Part shown: positions 13,951 through 26,600 of the stretch, piece after piece | Layout: each line of letters begins with the position of its first letter | How positions within the stretch are numbered: the first letter of the stretch is position 1 | DNA from: Euglena gracilis | Taxonomy: Eukaryota > Euglenida > Euglenophyceae > Euglenales | Assembly: GCA_039621445.1 (NCBI GenBank) | Contig: CP154957.1 | Location: 36,110,696-36,174,695 of the forward strand | Direction: 5' to 3' | Length of the DNA: 64,000 nucleotides | Translations under genes and position numbers: made by a program | The notes under the pieces: generated by a model | Databases searched by the model: none | What the model was told of the DNA's origin: nothing | The model's input: only the letters and a program-made list of their open reading frames with translations

Positions 13951-16900
13951 ACACGTCAGGTATTTTTTGAAGGTGGTCCCGGGGGGGGGGTAAGGTTGGT
14001 GGGTCCGTGGACCTCCTCCTCCACAGGGGGGGGTCAGCCCGAGTTGGCCGAGTCAGCCCGGAATTGGAGGTTTCATTTCCTTCCTTTCCTCTATTTTCGG
14101 TGCGAGATGCCAATTTTTTTTTACCCCAGAATTGACCCTAAAAAGTGGGGCAACAGAGTCCCCCCCCCCTCCCCAGGGAAGTTGGGGAACATCCCTGAGT
14201 GGGCGTGGGGACCTGGTCTTGAAAAAATCCCTGCTGCATCCCTGCTGTGTTTGTCCAGCCGCGCGTCGCAGGGGCTTGTTCAGGACGTCGACGAGGGCCG
14301 CTACGTCACCGTGTTTTCCCAGGGGCCTCCGCGCTGCCTCGTCCATCGCTCCTTCCACGGGGCAGCCTCTTCCGCGGGGTGTGGGTCGCCCGGGGGCCTC
14401 TGTGCCTGACCCCCTGGACGGCTCCTCCAACGTGGACGCGGGTATCCCCACGGGGACCATCTTCGGCATCTTCGAGCGGGACGAGTCGTGCCACCTGCCA
14501 GAGAACTTCTTCCCCGGGGAGACCAAGCAGGCCGGACTGCTGCCCAGGGCAGCCCATGACCCCGATAGGGCCAAACCACCACTGCCTTCGAGCATCCGTT
14601 CCCTTAACACTTAACACTGGTGCGAACCCTGACTGGCTTTTCCGCAGGACTGATTGGTTTTTGGCCCAAACCCCTCCCCCCTGAGGGGGTTGGCAAAAAA
14701 CCACCAAAGCGACCCGGCGCCGAAGGCGTCGAAGACACCCATTTTTTTCACCTTCACATTTGTGGTTTATTTTCCTTTGGATTCCAGAGTGTCCGTGTCC
14801 AACCCCCCGCGGGTTGTGACTGGCTGGTTATCCAGGAAAAAAAACAGTGACTGACGGGAAGAGTGGAAGTGGCCCCTCCCCCAGGGGTCGGCAAAAATTG
14901 TATGGTCCCCTCCCCTCCCCTCCCCTCCCGGGGGGGGGGAATGGGTTTTCGCTGCTCGATCTCCCATCTGGGGGTCAGTTCGGCCAGGCCAAGGCCTGAT
15001 CGGAAATTTTTTCAAGGGTTTGTGTTCAAGAGTGGGTCGACCCCCCCCCCCCCCCGGGTCGTGCATGGGGTGGGGTTTTGGGGGAAAAAGCAGATGGGTG
15101 GGTTTGGGAGCTCCCCAAGGAGGGACCCCTCCCCTGGAAAACTGTCAGGGTCCAGCCCAGGAAATTATCAGGGTCTTTGGTACTGGCCCACCTGTGCCAA
15201 AGACCACCTGTACCACCTGCACCATCACCACATCGGAAGTTGTCACAGTCCCCGGTACCGGCCGACCTGTCAGGTGACGGTTGGGTATGCTTTTGAGGAG
15301 GCTGTACCTTTGGGAGATATTCCCACCACCCCTTTTGCCGTCCCTTCCAGAAGCAAAGGGGTGCCAGTGAGGATACATGGCCTTCATACATGATACATGA
15401 ACTTCTGCAGCACTCACCTTTTGTACACATTTTATGTGTGTCAGCATGTGCGGTTGTCTGTTTGCTGTGTGTGTGTGTGTGTGCACGTATGAGTGTCCAT
15501 ACGTGCACATGTGTGTATGCGCATGTGGATGTGTCTGCATGCGTGCATGCATGGACGCGTGTATGCGTGCACATGTGCAAGCGTGTGTTTGTACGTGTAC
15601 GGCTTCGCGGCTTGCTCTGTCGGCGGAGCAGCAGTGCCTGCGCAGCACGCTGCAGGCGGGGAAGTCCCTTGTGGCAGCGGGGTACGTGCTGTACTCCACC
15701 TCCACGTACTTCGTGTTCACGTTCGGCGCTGGGGTGAACGGCTTCACACTGGACCACTCCCTCGGGGAGTTCATCCTGACGCACCCTACCCAGGGGCTGA
15801 CTGTGTGCGGACAGGTGCTGCTGGGTTACGTGGTGTTCCATGGTGGCATAGTGGCACCCCAGACGCTTTGCCGAATTCCTGCCGGGTGGGTTTGACCTTA
15901 TGTCCACCGCAGTATGCTCACTTTCAGCGATGGGAGCAGAGGCATACACGCAAAAGATCCTGGTATCCAAGCTGAATATGCAAAAAGAGTTTTCAAGTAC
16001 CAGGAAAATGAGAACCAAAAGGTGATGCTCTCCAACAGTCACGAGAATTCAAGACTGATATCTCAAGGAAACACGAAAATGGGTTCCCCATAGGGGGAAA
16101 GTCAAACACAAACACATAGTTCGCACGCATTTGCATATTTAGCGTATTTCACAAGTTTAGCACATTTAGCAGAAAGTTGCTTGGGGGGGGGTCAAGTGCA
16201 AATTCCCCATACTTTTGGATAGTTCGAAGCTTTTCAGGGGTCGCTGTTGACTGCCCCCCACCCCCCACTGGCAACAACTGGGCCTCTGGCCGCCCAACAT
16301 CCGCATCCCGCCCCGGGGCCGCATCTACTCCATCAACAGCGCCAACCGGCGCACGTGGGATAAGCCGGTCCAGGTGTACATCGACTCCCTGTCCGACGGC
16401 ACCAACCTGGCCGGCCAGGGCGGCACAGTAGACGGCATCGTCGGCACAGCAAGCAAAGTATTATTGGAGGCGTCCCTTGTTTGGGGCCTGTGCGTGTCTT
16501 TGTGTTGCGAAGTCAGCAGAAGTGTGATTGTCACAGTCGACAATTATTGGGGAAAGAAGAGGGGGGAGGGGTTTGTGGAGGGTCCTCCATTGACTTTTAA
16601 GAGGAGTTAAACGATGTAGTGGGAAGGTGCAGTGGCAGGTGGTGGGTGGTGCTGGAGAACTTCATGGTGAGCCTCCTGAACCAACAATGAAGAAAGTGAG
16701 CTACAAAGGTGGCCTAATACAGCTGGTTTGGTGCGGGCTTGCCCCAGTTGCCCCGCACTTCCCTCCCACATGCTCCCCTGGGCCCGGCACGGAGTACACC
16801 AGCCGCTACATCGGCAGCATGGTCGGGGACGTCCACCGCACGCTGATGTACGGCGGCGTGTTCGCGTACCCGGCGGACAGCAAGAACCCGAAGGGCAAGC

Positions 16901-17780
16901 TGCGCCTCCTGTACGAGGCCTCCCCGATGTCGTTCCTCGTGGAGCAGGCGGGCGGCAAGTCCAGCACAGGCGTGGTCCGCATCATGGGCCGGGGCGCCCC
17001 CCGGGACTGGCTTGGGCTTGGAGGTCGTCTGGAGAGTGCGGAAGGGATGGAGGAGTGGAACTTATAGGCAGGCAAACTCGCACTCAAGCATGTCCGCTTG
17101 CACAATAAGGTGCACTTGCAATATTTGGAAGCATGGAGAAGCTTTCCCCTGTAGTAAGGTGCCAGGACTTTTTGGGGGGTTTTTCGAAACAGAAGACTTC
17201 TTGTGCTGCGGACCTTGCTGGAAGGCTTGCTGGCTGCTGGACCAACCTGCTGAGCTTGGCCGCCAACAAAAACAGATACAACAAATCCAGCTCTTTTGAC
17301 TTCTGAACGCCATTTCCAATAAATGGAAACGTCCTTCCCCTCACATGCTTTACCCCACTCGGCAGCCAGCTTGTGCGCCTTTGCCCACTCTGCCTCCACC
17401 CAACACGAGACACCAAACCCGAAACACGCCAGAGGTTTTGTTTGGGCCAGCGTGTGTGGCAGGGGGCAGGGGTCCGCCCCGCGGCCGACATCCCCCCGGC
17501 CAGCGTGCACCAGCGGGTGCCGTGCGTGATGGGGGGCAGCGAGGAGGTGGCGGAGCTCGAGGCGTGGTACCACCGGCTGGGGGACCCCGCCGTGAAGGCG
17601 CACCACCTCGGGCTGCTGACGCCGGCCAGGCCACTGACCACCAGGCGTTGGCTTCCCAGGCAGGCAGGGGCACAGCACAACCTGCTCCGGGACTGTGTCT
17701 TGGGTCGGAAATGGAAATGGTTGCTCAATCCCCCGTGCCCAGTCCCGCGGATGCTGAACAACCCTGACGTGTATATCTAA
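12672..17780 (+). CDS. FBP: Fructose-1,6-bisphosphatase, plastid-type, multi-exon
   Basis: Hydrolyses fructose-1,6-bisphosphate to fructose-6-phosphate; the plastid form serves the Calvin cycle. Exons in order (approximate): 12,672-12,855 ([12 protein letters not shown]), 13,350-13,436 ([14 protein letters not shown]), 13,722-13,815 ([24 protein letters not shown]), 14,281-14,311 ([11 protein letters not shown]), 14,411-14,560 ([20 protein letters not shown]), 15,625-15,790 ([25 protein letters not shown]), 16,294-16,395 ([17 protein letters not shown]), 16,785-17,000 ([37 protein letters not shown]) and 17,480-17,640 onward ([15 protein letters not shown]). The metal/substrate motif DPLDGSSN and the VDVHRTL and KLRLLYE blocks are intact. 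DESC and EQQC flank the position of the plastid regulatory loop, which suggests redox control, though one of the usual three cysteines is not seen. Two joins lack a clear GT-AG. The start and C-terminal extension are uncertain. Confidence 0.88.
13905..13950 (+). repeat. GT microsatellite in an FBPase intron
   Basis: A short GT run inside the intron between the SEEENEP exon and the GRYVTVF exon. Confidence 0.85.
14620..15140. repeat. Dispersed repeat with GTGACTGGCTGGTT words in an FBPase intron
   Basis: Words such as gactgattggtttttggcc, gtgactggctggtt and ggcgccgaaggcgtcg, together with a cctcccccc/gggggg block followed by gtcggcaaaaa, recur at 38,530-38,810. Related inverted words occur at 62,400-62,560. 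It is non-coding and looks like a degenerate dispersed repeat family. Confidence 0.6.
15420..15600 (+). repeat. Degenerate GT/GTGC tract before an FBPase exon
   Basis: GT, GTGC and CATGTG variants occupy the end of the intron just before the exon encoding [20 protein letters not shown]. Confidence 0.8.
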
Positions 17781-17789
17781 CCATGCCAA

Positions 17790-20700
17790 GAACGAGCTTG
17801 GGTTACACAAGGCCGTCAAAACAATCCCGATCTGTGGCAGCCCCAACACTCATTGTCCAGGCAGTAATACATGTCTATTTCTAACTTTCAAAGTGGGACA
17901 TGACTGTGTTTCGTGCCGTCGCCGCAGTCCAGAAAGGAAGAAAAGCCAAGCAACGACACCCACCATGTTGTTATCAACATGTTACAGCGTGTCGGGCGAC
18001 TTCCTGAAGGATTTGTGTACTCTAGTTTTCTCAAGAATGTGATTATCGAGTTGCTTTTTGTTTGTTTTCCCTCATGCACTCAGCTGCAGGTTCTTCGCAG
18101 CCAGGTCTTCCCTGCACACACGAAGGTCCTCAAAAGGACACAACCTTGGGGGGAGGAGAGATGACCCTGCCCTCTGCCGTGAAGTAACGGCCTGCAGACA
18201 AAGGAGACGCTGCCGCCAGTGGCGGTGTGACCGACTGTGTGACCGCTCAGGGCAGCCCGGTGGAGTGTGGGTGGCCAGTTTCGGATGCTCTTAGACAGGC
18301 CACAGTTGGCAGGCACTTGGCACTGGGCACGCACCTGTGGTTTTGATGCATGTTGCTTTTCCTAGCCAGACTTTTCACAATTCATTCCTCAAAATTTAAC
18401 GGATGGCGCCTCGCCGTTTTTGGGCACCCGCCTGTTAACCTCCAGCCCTTTCGCAGGCCGCTCCATTTTCGCCGCTTTTTTATGGAGCACGCGTCCAAGA
18501 GAACAGCCCTGGCTGCCGTGCTCCCGCTGCAGGATTGGCCACCCGTCCCTCGGCGTTTCCTCCTCACGGGTCCCCCATGGCTGCCTCCCTGCCACCATCC
18601 GGCAGTGAGTACCCCCCCCCCCCCAACTGAAAAAGACCCCACAGCCCCCTTAGCGGCGCGGCTGCCAACTGACATCTGACCCACCCCCCCACTTCTGCTT
18701 GCCCGGCTGGCTCCCCCTTCCCTTGAGTGAGGTCCACCGTCTCACAAGAGCCCAGACTGGCCCCCAACCTCCATCTCCCAATGGGGGGCCAGAAGTGACA
18801 TGGCTCAGCCGGTGGTCTTTTTGCCCAGTTCTGATGTCTGGCGTGGGCAACTGGGGGTCCTTGCGGTTGCGGTTGGGGGGCATTTCCTTGGATGAGAGTT
18901 GGGCAGGCCAACCACAAGTTTTAAATGAAAGCGCAGCTGCAGTTGTCGCGCATTAGGGTGGTATTGTGGTGCATCATGCATTGCTAATTGCAACATAGTT
19001 ACCCTTTGCCAACACCAAGTGTCTTTTTTAAGAAGTGCACCTCACGGCACCCCCCTCCCCAATAAGGCCGAACGAATTGCCCCAAAAGTGAGGCTCAAAA
19101 ATGAAGTAGATTTCTCTCCTGCACGGTGTGCCAGGCTTTTCTTTGAAGTCAGTTGCTTCCATTGTTTAAGCTGACTCTGGCAGTTTCCAATATTTTGCCA
19201 GAACCACCACCCAGGTTCTTGCCTTCAAATTCCAAGCCCCAAATTCATTCTTTCCTGGTTCTGCAGATACACACAAAATCAACAAACAAACGAAATCTTT
19301 CCCTTCAGAGCTTCTGTAATTTGGCGCCAGTCGAGATTTTGTATGATTCCTGGTTCTCAAAATTCCCAAACGTCAGAATTTGCATTGCCCGATGTGGGTT
19401 CCAGCAGTGTTTTTTTTAGGAAGTTTGGGAGTTGGAAGGTTGGGAATTTTGGGGTCACCGTCCCTGGCGGCCGTGCACCATCAAGGGGGACTTAAAATGG
19501 ATGTGCTTTTTAATATCCAACTTTTGCTTACTTTGGCAAGGGGGTTAATTGTTTTTCGGGGAGTGCTGAGGGTTGCAGGGTTTGGCACAAGGAGGGTGTG
19601 GGGCAGAGGAGGGGGGTGTCCCCCGGACCACAGTTGGGGGGAGTTAGGACCCCCATCTGCCAAGAGACCCAAAAGGTCAAAGTTTTCCTTTGCAAAGCTC
19701 TGATTTTTTTGATTTTTTTTTTTTGCAAAACTTTGCCCCAAAAGTGCCCAAACTGGAATTTTTTGGCACAAATATTCAGTGGCTTTCCATAACCTTGTGT
19801 ACCGCAGCACCACCCTGACCCCCCAGGGCGGACATGAGAGTAGGTTGTCAGTCCCCCCCCTCCGATTCAGGATGGGGGGTGGGTTCGGGGGACACCCCCA
19901 AGCCTCCTGAACAGTGGGGTAACCGACTTTGGGCAACCACCGGAGGAGGTGAAACTGACTTAGGCGGCCAACCTCGCACTTAGATGCAACAATGTCGTCT
20001 TGCGCCCGCGCAAAATTTCAATTTTTGCATTTTTAGGTCCAGGGCCTGAAGTACTGGTGACAAGCTGGCCCTCTGTGTGTGGATTGCCAACATTTTATGA
20101 GAGTGAAACCTGGGGGAAAGGCTAACTGCAATTGACCCCCAGGGGCACTGCAAACCCTTTAGCAAAGGCCTGCCCCCGGCTCTTGAAGTGCTTGAAGTGC
20201 AGTACATTGGCTGGAAATGAATGGATTCACTGGCTTTGAAAAATCGGCTCTCAGAGGGGCAACCCTTCTAGAACATGCCAAAACAGTGGCAGCCCATTTG
20301 GGAGCTGCTGGCTGGGGAAAAAATGTGCTGGCCGGCTGACTGGCTGAACTTCCCGCCCCCCGAGGGGTAACTCCAACCCGACCTGCAACTCACCTCCTGG
20401 GACTGACAGTTGCAAGAACACAGGGGACAGGATCAGGGTTTGCGTATATTTTTTTGGGGGGGTAATTTTTTGAGCAATAGCCTGGCATTTTCCAATGCAT
20501 TTTTTCAATTTAGCCTTCAATGCACATTTATTTTGATGTTACAGAGCAAAAATATGGCTGCCCACAGGCCTAACTGCCCCATACCAAAAATGTGTGCCCA
20601 GAAGGTGAATCCTTTGGTCAGACCTATCCCCCCCCCCCAATTTTAGCATGTTGGGTGGGGTATTGCACACCCCTCCCCCTATGTCCAAAGGGACCCCCCG

Positions 20701-21170
20701 CAGGTGGGTCGTTAAGCGATTCCCTGGTTTCCAAGGTTGAACTTTGGAGTATGGCAACTTTCAAAACAATGCCTGTCTTCACAATTGCGCAAATGACCCA
20801 AGCAACCACATTTTATGCAAGTTTGGCCACCTGAGACTGGTTGAGCTTGGTTTCAACCCAGCTGCAGAGATTTTCAAGTCTGCACGGTTTGTGTCGCACC
20901 GGCGTCGCATCCTTCCAAACGGCTGGGTAGTGTCTGTGAGGGTTTGGCAGTGTCGAGTGACAGTCTGTTTCCACTGAGGCCAACGCCTGGTTGACACCTT
21001 GCCGATATCTTTCCTACCTGTCCGCTGTTCCAATAAAGACAGAGGAAGATTTGGGACACGGGGTTCCCTGTGATGGGTCTGGCCGTGGGCGACCAAAAGG
21101 AGCAGTGGGTGCCCCACTTGAACCCATGCAGAGTTTTCCAAAATAAGCACCCCCCCCCCCCACTCCCACC
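17790..21170. other. No convincing gene
   Basis: Mixed unique and repetitive DNA with no frame showing protein-like composition plus splice context. GC-rich islands at 18,170-18,300 and 18,520-18,680 have open frames but no recognisable motif. A poly-C run lies at 18,612-18,624 and another at 20,628-20,638. A T-rich stretch with gcaaaactttgcc words lies at 19,690-19,760. Confidence 0.5.
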
Positions 21171-21178
21171 CACACCCA

Positions 21179-21594
21179 TAAACCCCCCCTAATAGTGCTG
21201 CGGGGCCAATAGAGCTGCGGGTCCAAATAGTGCTGCACCCCCAGCCGGATGAAGCGAGCGTCCATTAGTGCTGCAGCCCCCCAAAATCACAGCAATGTGA
21301 AATGCGTAGAAGCTGGTGCAGCCTACTGCAGGCACCTTTTTTAATCCGCAGAGAGGGGAAAGGGGGCGAATTCCCACCTGAGCAACTCACAGAAGTCGTC
21401 CGAAGATGAACCACACAACCTCACCAGCCTCAGAGAAGGACATTGAGCAGACAAAAAGGGTGCCTGTGGTGATAGGCCGGGACTAAGAGGCACCCAGTCC
21501 AATAGTGCTGCGGGTCCAAATAGTGCTGCACCCCCCGCCCCCGGAGGCGACCGTCCAATAGAGCTGCGGGTGCAATACTATTTGGGGGGGTTTA
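21179..21594. mobile_element. MITE-like element with TAAACCCCCC inverted repeats
   Basis: The left end reads TAAACCCCCCCTAATAGTGC and the right end is the reverse complement of TAAACCCCCCCAAATAGTAT. Inside, the words AATAGTGCTGCGGGTCC and CCAATAGAGCTGCGGG recur near each end, giving nested inverted and direct repeats. It is about 416 bp with no coding capacity. The ends are similar in design, not in sequence beyond the C tract, to those of the 9.6-kb and 54.6-kb elements. Confidence 0.65.
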
Positions 21595-21599
21595 CCCAC

Positions 21600-22256
21600 C
21601 GACCAGGGTTTTTTTTTTAGTCTTGGACCCCGGGGGGAGGGGGGTAGGGTGGGTGGGTCTGGCCCCCCCCCCTCCCTTGGGGGATCCCCCCAGAGAAGGA
21701 TATACTTTTCGGCGCCGAAGTCGCCGAAAATTTTTGAAATGGTGCTATTTTTAGCATTTTTCACGATTTTTTGGCCTTTTTGGGGAAATGTGGGTTGGGT
21801 GGCGGCACCCCCAGGGGGTATGTGGGTGGGGGGGACCCCCCTCCCCCCCTGGTCTTAAAAAAAACAACCCCTGCCACCCACTCACCCACCTACCCACACA
21901 AGGAGCCTGCTGCAGACCTGGACGCCAGCAGCTGTGATCCCTGAGGCCACAGCGCTGCACATCATTTGTGAAAGAAATTGAAACCCAGGGATGGGGCGAA
22001 AGACCGGGACTGAGCCCCTTGCACTGGGTTTCACCCCCCAAAAATGGTGGTGATCCACGTAAAGCACCTGTGGCGGGTTTTGAAGTCGTGCATTATTTTT
22101 GTAATAGGAGGAAAACACAGAGTTAGAGAATTCTGTCATTGTGGTTGACGGATAGGGACAAAGAATACAGCAGGACTGCCACCTGTTGAATCCTGTGGCA
22201 GGTTTGCAACATCATCTCACTTCTGTCGAGCCTCTGTGACAGCCACACAGCAGTAT
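21600..22256. other. Flank of the large transposon; no gene seen
   Basis: Poly-C/poly-G rich words up to 21,860, then unique sequence up to the target duplication. No frame with protein-like composition was found. Confidence 0.5.
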
Positions 22257-22261
22257 TATGT
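22257..22261. repeat. Target-site duplication, left (TATGT)
   Basis: The five bases TATGT directly precede the left inverted repeat and match the five bases directly after the right one (34,611-34,615). A match of six is not possible, so the duplication is 5 bp. Confidence 0.85.
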
Positions 22262-22283
22262 CTTAGGCGGCGCGAATTGCCCA
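22262..22283 (+). repeat. Left terminal inverted repeat
   Basis: 22 bp starting CTTAGGCGG and ending TTGCCCA, the exact reverse complement of 34,589-34,610. Confidence 0.92.
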
Positions 22284-23636
22284 AATTTTATGCCATTTTT
22301 TAGGCGGTCCAAGTGTGCGGGTTTCCGTGTAGGCCACCCCACCGGAACTCAACTGATATTTCTGATAGTTAATACAACCCAGGAATTGTATGCGGGTTTC
22401 CGCCTGTTTCCACTGTTTTGACACGTGACCCATTTTGGAAATTAATGGTGAAAAAGGGGTGGTTCTGTGAAATACCCCCCAGAAACCTGGCCGAAAATGT
22501 GAAAATGGAGAAGGGGTGGGAGAACACCTGGCCATTGGAGTCCCGGCCGTGTCACGACGGAGCCGGACCCCACCTCCGGGAGGGGGGTGACATGGGGGAA
22601 CCTGTGAGGGAGAGGCACCCGCGTAAGCAACCCGTGCACTTTTTGAGGACTGGTGAGTGCCGACGAGCAGTGACGGGAGGGGGAAACAAATACCACTGCT
22701 GAACTGATTCTGTAATTTTTGACAGATGAGGTGTTGAGCGGGAAACCGCGCAGAACAGTTGAACGATCTGAAAGAGACTAACACTTCAAGAGGGCGCTGA
22801 ATGACCAAGGCAGGGTAAAAGTGAACTTGTGCGGTTATCCGTGCAAAAACACACTGGGAAACCCCTGGGGACGTTGGACTGTAAACTGGACGTGACATCC
22901 AATGGGGCACCTGACCCAAGGCATCCCTCTTCCCATGCCCCCTCCCCCTCACCGCCCGCCTGCCAGAGACTGCGATAGCACACGAAGCGCAACGACAGAA
23001 AGAAGGGTGGGAGGGGGAGGGTGTGTGTGCGGATCACCGTGCAGCTTGGTCCCGGTCCTGGAGGGGTCCTTGGTCCTGGGGGGAAGAGAGCGAGACGAAG
23101 TCTCTGTGGGCGGTCCAGAGGGGAAGAGAGAGAGACACACGGAGGGGACGAACGGACAGCCGAATGGGTGGTCCAGGTCCAGGGCACACGAGATGTGGTC
23201 TCAGAGAGGGGTGTGCGTCAGAGAGGCATCTCACACTCCATACACTGCACTCGCAAAAGGGTTGGTTGGGCGCATTGAATGGGAGACCAGGAATGTGTGC
23301 CCTGGACCTCACACAGCGGTTTGGGGCGGGTGGGTCCCAGGTGGAAAAAGGGTACGATGGAGTGGTCCAGGGGTTGGGTTCCTGTCGAAAGGTGAAAGGC
23401 GTTTGGGCAGTCCCGGGGGCAGTGGGTGTGCGGTGAGGGTGTGTGACACACGAAAAACCAAAGCAGCGGGCGGTCCCAGGTTCAAAAGTATCAGGCGGTC
23501 CATACAGGAGGGGCAGAGGGAGCTGCTCCGACGGCTGCCCACGGCCGTCCACGGCCGTGCACTCGGTGGGGATGGCGGCTGCCTGCCGCCCCGCCGCGCC
23601 CGGCCCGCCCGCCCGGCCCGCCCGGCCCGCGCTGCT
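22284..23636. other. 3' subterminal region of the transposon
   Basis: Non-coding by composition. It contains four palindrome copies (about 22,314, 22,389, 22,736 and 22,829) and then a purine-rich stretch (22,990-23,500) with repeated GGTCCAGG/GGTCCTGG words and gagagagacacac runs. Long open plus-strand frames here have no protein-like composition. Confidence 0.55.
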
Positions 23637-23637
23637 G

Positions 23638-26600
23638 CTCACACGTTGAGCAGCTCCTCCAGCGCGCCGGCCGGCGTGGGCTTCTTCTTCAGCTGACCCT
23701 CCCCCCTTGGACTTGATGGATTGGAGGAGGGAGGAGGGGTGTACGCGTGCAGTGAATGAGTCAGCAAGCCGTGCGCGGTTTCCTGTGAACATCACTGACG
23801 AACATAGGGTCCTAGATCCGTCCAGAGTTTGTAAGGACACAGGCACTGTGCATGCAAAACCTCCTGAACCCAAAAAGAGCATAGGAGATTGTGTGCGGGT
23901 TTCCGTGCAGCGCAGAAGAAGACGCACGTGTGCGGTTTCCCGCGTGCCAAGCCGTGGCTGCAAAACCCAGGGGCTGAAGGAGCACATTGATAGGACGCAC
24001 TGAAGGTGCACATTGATAGGACACACGCTGAAGGGGGGACCGTGTTGGGGGCGGTCGCGGCACGATCTCCTCAATCTCGTCCTCCGGTTCACCGGCGGCG
24101 GACTCGGTGGGCGGCGGGGTGCGGGCCGTGCGCTTGCGGCCCGTCACCGGGGTCTCCGGCGCCGGCGGCTCCTGGGCCGCTGCTGGCGGTGCGGCCGCGC
24201 CCTTCCGCAGCCCGGAGGGGGTGGAGGCCCCCTTGCGGCCCCGCCGCCGCGCCGCCGCTGGCCGACGGCTGCTTGGCCGGCGTCACCCCTCAGCCTCCTT
24301 CGCGGCAGGGGCCCTCTCCTTCCCCTTCTCCTTCCCCTTGGCGGCCGGGGGGGCCTTCTCCTTCTCCTTCTCCTTCCCCTTGGCGGGGGTCTCCTTCTTG
24401 CCCCGCCCCTTGGCTGGCGGCGGGGGCGAGGGCTCCCGGCCCTTCTTCTCCGGCTCCTTCCTCTTCGGCCGGGGGGGCATGTCCTCCTCTTCCTTCTCCC
24501 CCTTCTCCTCCTCCTCCTCCAGCCCGCCCCGGCCGGAGACGTCCAGGGGCTCGTGGTGGGTGATGCGGTGGTGGACGTTGATGGCCGCAGGGGCCACCAC
24601 CCGGGTGGGGTGGGTCATAGCAACAGGCATAGCAACAGCCAGTCATAGAAACAGCCAAGCACACCGCTCCACGGGAATCCGCACGCGTGCACTGTCCGCG
24701 GGAAACCGCGTGCACGCTGTGCATCACGTTCCGATGCTGTACTAACGGCTCATGCATGCAGAGTCGATACGGGCAAACGTTCCCCCCCCCCCTCGTCTGG
24801 CCTGCACTGAGGTGGCGCCCTGATCCCACAGGATGGCCGGCTTCCCGTCGGCCACTTTGATCTCGCGCTGCAGCTGGTCCACCCGCAGCTGCATCGCCTC
24901 GTCCGCCTCCTCCAGGAGGTCGGGGTCCCCCCAGATGACGCCGATGGGGACCTGCAGCCGGGTGGCGAGGTCCGCCGGGAGGGCGGCGTGGCGGGTGACC
25001 ACCAGCACCCAGTCGTGGGCCTCCACGTGCAGCCGCGCCAGCAGCCACCACGCCACCTCCACCGGCAGGGTGGGCGGCCCCTCCCCCGCAGAGCTGTGTC
25101 TCACTTTCAGGCGGGAGGGATGAGGAGTGCGGGTCGAAAAGGGAATTGGCCAAAAGGAATTCACCCTGTGGAACTGAACGTCGTTCTTTCAGCAGAGGAA
25201 AGGGAAGAACCACGAGAAGTGCACGGAAAACCGTTTAAATTGTAAAATTGTACCTGGACTGACAATCATTTTGATGAACAGAATTGTACCAATACCTATA
25301 AACTGACCAAGGATGTTGACTGTGACGTTGCTTTTTTGTTTGTTCGGTGTGAACAAAGCCCTGACCCTGTGCCACGAGTGATATCTTCCGCGGCACCTGC
25401 GGGGGACGATGAAGGTGTGTCAACACCTCACGGCAGTGGAACATTGATCTTCTGAGTCACAGCATGGATCTTAAGAAACATTCGTGTGCACGGAGAGTAT
25501 CCCGTGTGCGCAGGTGTGTGTATCAGTCCTGTGCGGATTCCCGTGCACTCCACAAAGTTGTGCGGATTCCCGTGTCCCCCAAAAAAGAGAACGTTCTGTT
25601 GGTTTAAAAAAAAAGAAAAAACGAAACGAAGGGTGTGCACACCCGAAAGTCCGTCTTGCTGCTGAAGAGGGCGGTGACGGTGGTGATGTTGAAGAGGTAG
25701 GTGCGGTCCACGTTGGACTTCACCGGCCGGTGCAGGGTGACGTCCACACGACGCATCTCGTCGGGGACGTCCATGCCCTTCTGCAGCGTCTGCTGCAGGG
25801 CCCCGATGGCGAACGCCCGCCCAGTGGCCACGAACGGGACCCCGCGGCTCCACAGTCTCAGGAGCTCAGGGTGGACGTCGGCGTCGCTCAGCCCGTCCGG
25901 GACCTCCACCACCACCGCGTCGACGTTCAGCTCCATGATCTCCCGCGGCATCCCCGCGGTGGGGTGGAGGGGGACCACGTGCGCCAGGCGGGACGGCTCG
26001 GGACTCTCCCCACGCTCCGCCGCTTCCGCCCTTCTTCGCCCCCGGGTGGACCGGCTGCCCGCCCGCGGAGAGCCAGCCTCAAACAGCTCCCCCTCCCCAG
26101 ACGTGGGCTGACTGGGGGACCCCTCCGCCTCCTCCCGGCTGCTGCCGGCCGCCGCTGTGGCCGCCCCGCGCCGACCGCCGCCACCGCTGAGGTCCAGGGT
26201 GCAGAAGCGGCCCCCGTACCGCACCGTGGGCTCGGCGAGCGGCTGGGCCAGCCGCGCCCGCAGGGGAGCGTAGCGCTCAGTCCCCCACAGGGGGGAGCGG
26301 AGGACCGCCTCCCGCGGTGGCCGGCCTCAGGACCACCCCGAACCTCAGACATCACAGGGAGAATCCTGAGCCAGGACACACAAAAAACGAAACAGCTGCA
26401 CTCCGTGACATTCTAATGTGACTTGTGATATTTCAGGCGGGTTCCCGTGTAAAAACAACCATGTGCTACTAACCAAAGGTAAAGGGAAAAAGTGCACACA
26501 CACGTCCTGGATAGTCCTGCGCACGGGTGCTGGGCCGACCAGCGCCAGTTGGTACCGGTGAGCGGCACCTTGATGTCCGCGCTGTCCATGCTCTGCTCCA

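Noticed and set aside
18350-18680. GC-rich open frame as a gene
   Set aside because: Both strands are open, no motif, no splice partners.
22902-23696. 264-residue plus-strand frame in the transposon's 3' flank
   Set aside because: Composition reflects purine-rich short repeats; no splice or start context, and it runs over a palindrome-poor non-coding zone.
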